A stretch of 64,000 nt of DNA. Source: an uncultured Bacteroidales bacterium (lineage in GTDB: Bacteria > Bacteroidota > Bacteroidia > Bacteroidales > UBA4417). The notes under the pieces were generated by a model. That model saw nothing but the letters and a program-made list of their open reading frames with translations, did no database searches and was not told the DNA's origin. The stretch is taken from contig CAIRMR010000193.1 in assembly GCA_903879715.1 (NCBI GenBank), positions 1-64,000 of the forward strand, read 5' to 3'. Shown here piece by piece: positions 43,385-50,156 of this stretch. The position numbers and the translations under genes were made by a program. Position 1 is the stretch's first letter. Every line of letters starts with the position of its first letter.

Positions 43385-43787
43385 TAGGATTTGGGGATTA
43401 GGATTTGGGGGTTAGGGCGTCATGTTTCAGTTTTTTTTGTCATGCTGAGTGGAGTTGAAGCATCAAGTTTCATGTTTTATGTTTTATGTTTTATGTTTTT
43501 TGTTATATGTTTTTTGTTTTCTGTTTTTTGGTCACTGAACCTGTCTAAGTGTAGGATTATATTTTTTGTCAAGCTGACTGGAGTCGAATCGTCTGGTTTT
43601 TTGTCATGCCAAGCGGAGACGAAACATCTGGTATCATGATTGAGTCTACTCCGAAAAGCAATTTACAGCTACAAAATCACTAAATTTCACAAAATTCAAT
43701 GTATTGAATAATAGTCCTTTGCAGATATTTGTATATTGATGTTTTGCGGCATTCTCTGATTTTCACCTTTTCGGACTGTACTCAGGA
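43385..43787. repeat. Repeat-filled intergenic gap: GTCATGCTGAG-type copies and T-rich tandem units
   Basis: Three diverged 29-base copies of GTCATGCTGAGTGGAGTTGA-like sequence lie at 43439-43467, 43568-43596 and 43603-43631. Between them ATGTTTTATGTTTT-like units run from 43468 to 43535, and GGATTTGGGGATTAGGATTT units open the gap. This is not a CRISPR array, because spacing is irregular and copies diverge. A short frame at 43391-43639 runs through the repeats and is discounted. Confidence 0.75.
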
Positions 43788-43817
43788 TTGAAATTTCAAA
43801 AAAATATCGTATCTTTA
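43788..43817 (+). promoter_or_regulatory. Promoter of the small T9SS protein gene
   Basis: TTG at 43788-43790 and TATCTTTA at 43810-43817 are separated by 19 bases, which matches the Bacteroidota -33/-7 layout with one mismatch in the -7 box. The start codon follows 20 bases later. This is the only promoter in the window where I see both elements. Confidence 0.6.
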
Positions 43818-43837
43818 AAAACTAAATATGTTTAGGT

Positions 43838-44320
43838 ATGAAGAAATTAAAAGTTTTCTTCCTGGTTTTATCGCTCCTGCTGCTTTTTTGTAAAAGCCGG
43901 GCACAGGAAGTGATTTCATCTGCAGTAGCCGCACAAAGTTCTGCAAATCTCCAGTTATCCTGGACGATTGGTGAACCGATGGTCGAAACCTTCTCAGCGG
44001 GTGGTACAATCTTAACCCAGGGATTCCACCAAAGCAAATTAGTTATAACAGCCATTGATCCAATTCCCCTGGCTGGATTTGAATTAGAGGTATATCCTAA
44101 TCCAACTTTGGGGGAAATAAACATTAAAGTGAATAACAACAACATTTCCAAACTCAGGCTTTTCCTTTACTCATCAAAGGGAGAGCAAATCCTCCTGCAG
44201 GAATTCGCCGGCCAGACTGAACGAATAAACATGCAGCTGCTTGCTCCGGGGTATTATATGCTGAAAATTACACGTGATACAGATATCCCCGCGCAGACTT
44301 TTAAAATTGTAAAATACTGA
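43838..44320 (+). CDS. Small T9SS-exported protein with type A C-terminal sorting domain
   Basis: The 160 residues have a signal peptide (to about residue 22, KSRAQ). A short conserved segment follows (SANLQLSWTIGEPMVETFSA, then LTQGFHQSKL), often seen just before sorting domains in Bacteroidota. A full type A sorting domain lies at about 85-160, with VYPNPTLGEINIKV, APGYYMLKI and a C-terminal KIVKY. There is almost no cargo part, so it may be a minimal surface-anchored peptide or a member of a set of sorting-domain-only proteins. It shows that the host has a type IX secretion system, which is encoded elsewhere. Confidence 0.88.
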   Translation: MKKLKVFFLVLSLLLLFCKSRAQEVISSAVAAQSSANLQLSWTIGEPMVETFSAGGTILTQGFHQSKLVITAIDPIPLAGFELEVYPNPTLGEINIKVNNNNISKLRLFLYSSKGEQILLQEFAGQTERINMQLLAPGYYMLKITRDTDIPAQTFKIVKY

Positions 44321-44748
44321 CTCGTACCGGCTATATTTCTATTTTAATTTATTTCTAAACCGGGCTACAACACTAACCCCGGATTGATGAGTTGCACAGG
44401 AAAGAACTCTATGCGCTCCGCACTCATCAGGGTTAAATCCCCCGACTAACAGGCAAGAAATTATCTTTCGTTAATGCAAATGAGACAAATCCTGCTGCCT
44501 GATGAATTCAGATATTTTGACAACAAAAGTATTTCTGTTATTTCTGACACTATCGGCCAGGAAATTCCTGCTTATCCCACAAATAAACTTATCTCACGTA
44601 CATATTAAAAAATGCTTCAATACCTCGGAGTTTCCCCGGATATCGGAAATCATGAATATGACAATAGTTTTTAGAAGTCAGGATAGCGTAAAAAGTTTAT
44701 CAGCCTAAAGAAAAAAGTAAGTCAAACCCTTCCTTAAAACTAATTCGT
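44321..44748. other. 428-base intergenic gap, nothing clearly recognised
   Basis: No credible gene, strong hairpin or perfect promoter box is seen. A 68-residue frame at 44502-44708 has no domain or signal and ends just before the next gene, so I do not call it. Confidence 0.5.
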
Positions 44749-46989
44749 ATGAAGACATTTTCAACGATCCTTTTATTGTTCCTGGGATTAATTCTGTCAG
44801 CCCAAACTCCACAGTCTATCAAATACCAGACAGTAGCCCGCGACGGAGCAGGCAATGTACTGGCCGACAGGGATGTTTCCTTTCGTATCAGCATATTGAA
44901 AGGAAGCGCAAATGGTTCAACTGATTACAGCGAAACACATTCCGGAACAACCAACACATTTGGACTTATCAACCTTGAGATAGGAAACGGATTGCCAGTG
45001 ACAAACATTTTCTCTGAAATTAATTGGGGATCAGACATTTATTTTGTGAAAGTAGAAATGGATCCCAATGGCGGCAGTTCTTACCAATGGATGGGCACAA
45101 GCCAGTTGCTGAGCGTGCCATACGCGCTTTATGCTAAAAACGTTCAGAACAACAACGACGCCGATGCCGACCCGGCCAATGAGATCCAGAAGATTTCGAT
45201 CAGCGGCACAGTGCTCACCCTCGACAAGAGCGGTGGATCAGTAACATTGCCTTCATCAGGCGGTGGCGACAACTGGGGTACACAAACCGTTGTAACCGAT
45301 GCTACCCTTTCGGGTAACGGAACATCTTCAACTCCCCTAAAAATTGCTGATAACGGCGTGAATTCATCAAAGATTGCAGATGGTTCAATTTCCTCTGCGG
45401 ATTTAGCCAATTCCACAATTACAACCGATAAAATCAATGCAGGAGCTGTAACCGGAGCTATGATTGCACAAGCCAGCGCGACCAGCGGCCAGGCATTAAA
45501 ATGGAACGGTACCACATGGGCACCGGCTGCGGATGAAACCGGCACAGGCATTCCAACAGGTCCTGCTGGCGGCGACCTCTCAGGATTATATCCCAATCCA
45601 ATCCTTGGAGATGGAAAAGTTACTTCATCGAAGATTTTAGATGGAACCATTGCCTCTCCTGACCTGGCAGGTAATGCCGTGACTACCGATAAAATAAACG
45701 CAGGGGCAGTAACCGGGGCTAAGATTGCACAGGCAGGCGCCACTACCGGACAGGCACTCAAGTGGAACGGCTCCACCTGGGCGCCAGCTGCAGACGCCAC
45801 AGGTGGCAGCAGCGGCTGGACCGATGATGGATCAATCATCAGGTTGACCACCACCACAGATTCCGTTCAAATGGGAAGCGTCAACCGGCTGGGAAAATTC
45901 AACGTCGGCGGCAATATCCATCTGAGTCTCCCTTATAGCATCTACTTCGGAAGTGAGGCTGCCCGGATAACAGGTTTAACCGGGGGTGACCTGCGGCTGG
46001 TAGCAGAGGACCTCAGCATGCTGACCACCCAGGATATTACTTTCGGTCGTTTTGGCGATGATAGCTGGATTAAATTCGACAATGCAAATAAAAGAGTGGG
46101 CATCGGGACACTTACACCCTCTGACAAACTGCACGTGGTGCTTGACGATGCTGCTGAGGGATTATCAGCAGTGAGGGGAGTGTCCAATTCAACTGCAGGT
46201 TCAGCCTATGGAGTTTATGGTCTGTCGAAAGGTTTTAAAGGTCGGGGCGTTATGGGGGAAGCCACCGGTACCAGCAGCGTCGGAGTGATGGGAATTGCCA
46301 CAAATACCAGCAGCACAGGAGTTTGGGGAGAAGGTTCCAACCAGGGTGTGTATGGTAAATCAGACTTAGCTACCGGGAAAGGGGTGTTCGGACAGGTTAG
46401 CTCAACTACAGGATATTCAGGATATTTTGATGGGGGAAAGTTTTACATCAGTGGAAATGTTGGAATAGGCACCACCACCCCGGCAAAAAAATTGCATGTT
46501 TACGGAAGCGCCCAGGTAAAAGATACCCTATTCGCCAGTGCAGTAAAAATCACTAACAGCCCCAGAGTGTTTTATAAGAATTCGAGTACAGGGTGGCCTA
46601 AAAACATTTCGACAATGGAATCATGGGGCCCACTGGACAGCATTGTTGTGGTGGCTCCGGGACCAGGATCTGTTTTGTTGAACGTGACAGGGTTTCTCCA
46701 ATCCTCGCACACTTACCTTGGAAATAGCTGGGTTTACGTTGGTATTTCAGCAAGCCGGCGTAGTAGTAATTTTGACGAAGCTCTTTCAAAAACAGTTTGG
46801 CTATTGCATGAAACTCTTGTTGGTGGATTTTATCAGGTGCCTTGTGCGGTCACAGCTGTTGCCACAGTAGCTTCAGGTGGAACATATAAATACTACATCG
46901 TTGGATGGTTTAATGCATGGGATGGAGAAGAAGATGAAGTGGATTTTGGCAGTGGTGCATTTTCGGCGCTGTTTATACCGTCACCATAA
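44749..46989 (+). CDS. Large exported repeat protein of tail-fibre-like type
   Basis: The 746 residues begin with a signal peptide (to about 20, LSAQ) and the widespread Bacteroidota start SIKYQTVARDGAGNVLADRD with a beta-sandwich to about 130 (LLSVPYALYAKN). A low-complexity region follows that contains two 60-residue repeats at residues 206-265 and 293-352 (SSKI.DG.I...DLA...TTDKINAGAVTGA.IAQA.AT.GQALKWNG.TWAPAAD). Beyond 400 come WIKFDNANKRVGIGTLTPSD and GNVGIGTTTPAKKLHVYGSA, the VGIGTTTP motif known from phage-tail and adhesin-like proteins, and then VYG-type repeats. The end has no sorting domain or chaperone peptidase. It probably forms a surface fibre or adhesin. No phage genes surround it. 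Confidence 0.7.
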   Translation: MKTFSTILLLFLGLILSAQTPQSIKYQTVARDGAGNVLADRDVSFRISILKGSANGSTDYSETHSGTTNTFGLINLEIGNGLPVTNIFSEINWGSDIYFVKVEMDPNGGSSYQWMGTSQLLSVPYALYAKNVQNNNDADADPANEIQKISISGTVLTLDKSGGSVTLPSSGGGDNWGTQTVVTDATLSGNGTSSTPLKIADNGVNSSKIADGSISSADLANSTITTDKINAGAVTGAMIAQASATSGQALKWNGTTWAPAADETGTGIPTGPAGGDLSGLYPNPILGDGKVTSSKILDGTIASPDLAGNAVTTDKINAGAVTGAKIAQAGATTGQALKWNGSTWAPAADATGGSSGWTDDGSIIRLTTTTDSVQMGSVNRLGKFNVGGNIHLSLPYSIYFGSEAARITGLTGGDLRLVAEDLSMLTTQDITFGRFGDDSWIKFDNANKRVGIGTLTPSDKLHVVLDDAAEGLSAVRGVSNSTAGSAYGVYGLSKGFKGRGVMGEATGTSSVGVMGIATNTSSTGVWGEGSNQGVYGKSDLATGKGVFGQVSSTTGYSGYFDGGKFYISGNVGIGTTTPAKKLHVYGSAQVKDTLFASAVKITNSPRVFYKNSSTGWPKNISTMESWGPLDSIVVVAPGPGSVLLNVTGFLQSSHTYLGNSWVYVGISASRRSSNFDEALSKTVWLLHETLVGGFYQVPCAVTAVATVASGGTYKYYIVGWFNAWDGEEDEVDFGSGAFSALFIPSP
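45364..45804 (+). repeat. Two 180-base in-frame repeats inside the fibre-like gene
   Basis: Copies at 45364-45543 and 45625-45804 encode closely similar 60-residue units, and the intervening 81 bases encode GTGIPTGPAGGDLSGLYPNP-type sequence. The equal length and high similarity suggest a fairly recent duplication, and unit number may vary between strains. Confidence 0.85.
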
Positions 46990-47338
46990 TGCTATCGGAT
47001 TTTTAGAAATCCCGGAACACTATTACCTGTTGCAGTGCGAAAGCAAAAACATCTGTTTCATTACTAATGGCAATATACAGTTTAAAAGTAGGGCAAATAA
47101 CTCCTGCGTCCTAAACGTACATGAATTCCGGGACTTCATTGTATCTCTGTAATGTTGGTTTTTATAAATCAAAAAACCTTTGCATTCAAATTGGGTTCCA
47201 TGCTTGAATGGGATTTGTGGCTTGGAACTTGGAGCTTGAAATTTGTGGCTTGGAACTTTTTCTGTCCGTCTTCACTTTAACCTTTGACTTTTGTATTTTG
47301 ACTTTAAACTTCTTTTAAGACTATTCCCGTCAACCTCT
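46990..47338. other. Intergenic gap with degenerate tandem repeats
   Basis: At 47190-47310 units like GGCTTGGAACTTGGAGCTTG, AAATTTGTGGCTTGGAACTT and CTTTGACTTTTGTATTTTGA follow one another. A frame at 46877-47152 that overlaps the end of the fibre-like gene is discounted. No gene or terminator is clear. Confidence 0.55.
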
Positions 47339-47346
47339 TATCTTTG
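47339..47346 (+). promoter_or_regulatory. -7 box TATCTTTG five bases from the start codon
   Basis: TATCTTTG is a perfect TAnnTTTG box. The ATG of the TIGR02757-type gene begins at 47351, so transcription would start at or next to the start codon, giving a leaderless or very short-leader mRNA. No TTG is found at the usual -33 distance. Confidence 0.5.
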
Positions 47347-47350
47347 CAGA

Positions 47351-48136
47351 ATGAATTTCACCCATCAGCAACTCTTCGATCTGCTTGAAGAGAAAGCCGC
47401 TTTTTACAATAATCCGGAGTTTATTGAAAAAGATCCTATAAGCATACCGCATCTTTTCACAAAAAAGGAAGATATTGAAATTGCCGGATTTCTGGCTGCA
47501 ACGCTGGCTTGGGGACAAAGAGTAACCATCATAAATAAAAGCAGGGAGCTGATAAGCCGGATGGATAATTCTCCTTATGATTTTGTAATGAAAGCTTCTG
47601 AAAAAGAGATTGGAACACTTGCATCCTTTGTGCATCGTACTTTCCAAGGGGATGACTGTATGTACTTTGTTCATACCCTGCAACAGATTTACAGTAAAAA
47701 TGACGGATTGGAAGCGGTTTTTCTGGAAGGATATCATGCCAATCAAAGGATTAAAGAGTCCATTAGCCTATTCAGGGAAATATTCTTTGGCTACCAGCAC
47801 CTGCACCGTACCCGCAAGCATGTGCCTGATCCTCAAAAAGGGTCAGCTTCGAAACGCATCAATATGTATCTGAGGTGGATGATCCGTGATGATAATAAAG
47901 GAGTTGATTTCGGAATCTGGAAGAATTTTAAAACTTCAGATTTGCTTTGCCCGCTCGATCTGCATTCAGGAAATGTCGCCCGCAAGCTTGGACTTCTGGA
48001 ACGGAAACAGGATGACTGGCAAGCTGTTGAAGAATTAACCGCTAATCTGCACTTGTTCGATCCGGTCGATCCTGTTAAATATGACTTCGCTCTTTTCGGA
48101 ACCGGAGTAAATGAGAAATCTTTACCAAATTCTTAA
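47351..48136 (+). CDS. TIGR02757-family protein (conserved Bacteroidota, function unknown)
   Basis: The ATG at 47351 is preferred over a TTG at 47291, because the perfect -7 box at 47339 would lie inside the longer frame. It gives 261 residues. The family is conserved across Bacteroidota and has no known reaction. Recognisable blocks are FLAATLAWGQRVTIINKSRE, KGSASKRINMYLRWMIRDD and LDLHSGNVARKLGLLERKQD. The last two resemble HhH-GPD base-excision DNA glycosylases (K-x-NM-LRWM and D-x-H-x-G), but I cannot show a catalytic Asp in the right place. It is soluble. The thioredoxin gene begins 11 bases after it, so the two form a unit. Confidence 0.82.
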   Translation: MNFTHQQLFDLLEEKAAFYNNPEFIEKDPISIPHLFTKKEDIEIAGFLAATLAWGQRVTIINKSRELISRMDNSPYDFVMKASEKEIGTLASFVHRTFQGDDCMYFVHTLQQIYSKNDGLEAVFLEGYHANQRIKESISLFREIFFGYQHLHRTRKHVPDPQKGSASKRINMYLRWMIRDDNKGVDFGIWKNFKTSDLLCPLDLHSGNVARKLGLLERKQDDWQAVEELTANLHLFDPVDPVKYDFALFGTGVNEKSLPNS

Positions 48137-48147
48137 TCATTAAACCT

Positions 48148-48462
48148 ATGGAAATAAAATACATTGAAAGCCTTGTAGCAGATAAAGCAGCTGTACTGCT
48201 CTATTTTTATAACGATAATTGTGCACCCTGTAAAATTCTACGACCTAAAGTTCAGGAATTGGTCCAGGACGAATTTCCCAATATCGAATTCCACTTGATC
48301 AATGCTGAACAGTTTCCTGCTACTTCGGCACAGTATGGAGTTTTTTCTTCACCTACACTGCTGGTGTTTTTCGAGGGAAAAGAATATATCAGGGAAAGTA
48401 AAAATATATCAATCAGCGAATTACACGATAAAATCGAAAGAATTTATACTATGATTTTTTAA
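48148..48462 (+). CDS. Thioredoxin-family protein (CAPC active site)
   Basis: The 104 residues have a thioredoxin fold with the redox pair C25-A-P-C28 in NDNCAPCKILRP, where the usual WCGPC is replaced by NCAPC. The cis-proline segment FSSPTLLVFFEGKE is present. There is no signal peptide, so it acts in the cytoplasm. The change before and between the cysteines would alter redox potential or partner choice. It is co-oriented 11 bases after the TIGR02757 gene. Confidence 0.88.
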   Translation: MEIKYIESLVADKAAVLLYFYNDNCAPCKILRPKVQELVQDEFPNIEFHLINAEQFPATSAQYGVFSSPTLLVFFEGKEYIRESKNISISELHDKIERIYTMIF

Positions 48463-48622
48463 GCTGTTTTTGATTTATCGGTAAAATCCACCTGGCCGAA
48501 TTCAAATCCATAAGTTCTCAGGCAGTATTCCCAACTTTTCTAAAAAAATGAACATTCAGTAAGCCCAGCTGTTTTTATGTTTAATAATTCCTAAAATAAT
48601 TTAAACATAATCTTCATTCTAA

Positions 48623-49162
48623 ATGAAAACCTTATCATTAATACTCATCCTTATGGTAGCCGGAATTTCAGGGTTTGCTCAGACTGATTTTTACAGCTTT
48701 AAAATCAAAGATATTGATGGCAAAACATTTGATCTTTCGAGCCTGAAGGGCAAGAAAGTACTGGTTGTAAATACAGCCTCTAAATGCGGACATACTCCAC
48801 AATACAAAGATTTAGAAGCGCTTTATTTAAAATACGGACCAGACGAATTTGTAATTATCGGCTTTCCTGCCAACAATTTTCTGAAACAGGAACCAGGTTC
48901 TAACGCTGAAATCAAACAATTTTGCACAGTGAATTACCAGGTTACTTTTCCAATGATGGAGAAGATATCCGTTAAAGGAAACGACATTGACCCTATTTAC
49001 AAATGGCTGACAACAAAAGCTTTGAATGGTAAAATAGATGCTCCCGTAAGCTGGAATTTTCAAAAATTTATGATTGACGAAAAAGGGAACCTTGTTGATT
49101 TCGCTTCACCCGGAACAAAGCCAAATGATGATAAAATCGTTAATTGGATTACAGGCAAGTAA
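48623..49162 (+). CDS. Glutathione peroxidase-family thiol peroxidase, exported
   Basis: The 179 residues begin with a signal peptide (to about 20, GFAQT). The family blocks are VNTASKCGHTPQYKDLEALY with the peroxidatic C55, GFPANNFLKQEPGSNAEIKQ and the WNF motif in VSWNFQKFMID. A cysteine replaces selenocysteine, as usual in bacteria, so it most likely uses thioredoxin-like reductants in the periplasm. Its own gap of 160 bases precedes it. It fits the other oxygen-defence gene next to it, the rubrerythrin-like protein. Confidence 0.9.
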   Translation: MKTLSLILILMVAGISGFAQTDFYSFKIKDIDGKTFDLSSLKGKKVLVVNTASKCGHTPQYKDLEALYLKYGPDEFVIIGFPANNFLKQEPGSNAEIKQFCTVNYQVTFPMMEKISVKGNDIDPIYKWLTTKALNGKIDAPVSWNFQKFMIDEKGNLVDFASPGTKPNDDKIVNWITGK

Positions 49163-49512
49163 TTTATTGTTGGACAATATGATAATTAGAAATTCAAAGT
49201 CCCAAATTACCAAATTCCAAGGAACCAAATTCCAAGGAACCAAAATCCAAGGAACCAAAATCCAAAAAGAAAATTAGGTAACGGGTTTGGGATTTGGAAT
49301 TTGGAATTTGTGACTTGGTTCTTTTTTAAGAGTGAATCGACCCATAAAAGATTTTCATTAACCGGTTCAGACTTATCTGGTACCGGTTTTTTCGCAAATA
49401 ATTCCATAAATCCACATTTTAGTTTATGGACATTTAAAGTCTATTTTGAAAAATATTATCTCGTATAGATTTAATTGCATATTTTTATAGTGCGGATTTT
49501 AAACGTAAAACT
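49163..49512. repeat. Tandem CCAAGGAACCAAAATCCAAG repeat and complementary arm
   Basis: From 49191 to 49266 CCAAATTCCAAGGAACCAAA-like units repeat. The arm at 49285-49320 (GGGTTTGGGATTTGGAATTT) is complementary to them. The transcript could form a long imperfect hairpin. The rest of the gap, to 49512, is AT-rich and shows no gene. A frame at 49074-49277 is discounted because it runs through the repeat. Confidence 0.75.
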
Positions 49513-50088
49513 ATGGAGGAATTCAATAATTCACATACTGTTCAGCATGTTATGCGTGTTTTTGCCATCGAAACGCAGGCCATACAGAAATACCTGTGGT
49601 TTGCCAAAGTTGCGGCAAAGGAAGGTTATCAGCAAATAGCAGCAATATTTACGGAAACAGCCGAACAGAAAAAGTCACATACCAAAACATTATTCAGGTT
49701 CCTGGAAGGCTCTGAATTGGAAATTTCTTCCACTTTTAAAGCTGAACCTATTGGTACAACTCTCGAAAATCTGAAAGCAGCTTTTGAAGCGGAAAAAATT
49801 CAGGAGAGTTCATTATTTGCCCAATCTGAACAGTCGGCCTGGGATGAAGGATTCAAACAGGTAGCCACCAAATTAAAACTCTTCAGGCAGATAAAGAAAT
49901 TTTATGCTGAGCGCTTCGCAAAACTTGCAGGCAATATTGAAAATGGGACAGTTTTCAAAAAGGACAAAAAAGTAAAATGGATCTGCCGGAAATGCGGTTT
50001 GATATTCGAAAGCGACCGTGCTTTGAAAAACTGCCCCGGATGCGAACATCCTCAGGCCTATTTTGAAATTCTTGCTGAGAATTATTAG
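49513..50088 (+). CDS. Rubrerythrin-like protein with rubredoxin domain, second metal half-site apparently lost
   Basis: The 191 residues have a four-helix ferritin-like domain and a C-terminal rubredoxin domain with WICRKCG and NCPGCEHP. The first helix pair keeps the ligands seen in rubrerythrins: FAIETQA and TAEQKKSH (E-x2-H type). In the second pair, the region where rubrerythrins read AEKFHEERF here reads IKKFYAERF, so the expected Glu becomes Lys and the His becomes Tyr. The E-x2-E before DEGF is also not in place (QESS). The alignment is by eye. If right, the protein keeps the rubredoxin site but may not hold a normal di-iron centre. Its role in peroxide removal is then uncertain. Confidence 0.8.
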   Translation: MEEFNNSHTVQHVMRVFAIETQAIQKYLWFAKVAAKEGYQQIAAIFTETAEQKKSHTKTLFRFLEGSELEISSTFKAEPIGTTLENLKAAFEAEKIQESSLFAQSEQSAWDEGFKQVATKLKLFRQIKKFYAERFAKLAGNIENGTVFKKDKKVKWICRKCGLIFESDRALKNCPGCEHPQAYFEILAENY

Positions 50089-50156
50089 TTCATTGCAACA
50101 TTGAAACACCTATTTTTGTTATAAAAACACTACATTATATAAATACTTATCCAGGC

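Noticed and set aside
43439-43631. Possible CRISPR array
   Set aside because: Only three diverged copies with irregular spacing and no cas genes; better seen as dispersed repeats.
43391-43639. 82-residue frame in the gap after the oxidoreductase operon
   Set aside because: It is translated from tandem and dispersed repeats, and is rich in Phe, Val and Leu from T-rich units.
44502-44708. 68-residue frame before the fibre-like gene
   Set aside because: No signal peptide, domain or promoter; length is compatible with chance.
45144-45857. 237-residue minus-strand frame inside the fibre-like gene
   Set aside because: It mirrors the repeated coding sequence of the plus-strand gene and looks low-complexity (Pro, Ala, Val, Ser).
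44749-46989. Prophage tail-fibre gene
   Set aside because: It has a signal peptide and no phage structural, lysis or integrase genes are nearby.
49074-49277. 67-residue frame overlapping the glutathione peroxidase end
   Set aside because: The second half is made of the KFQGTK repeat that comes from the tandem DNA repeat.
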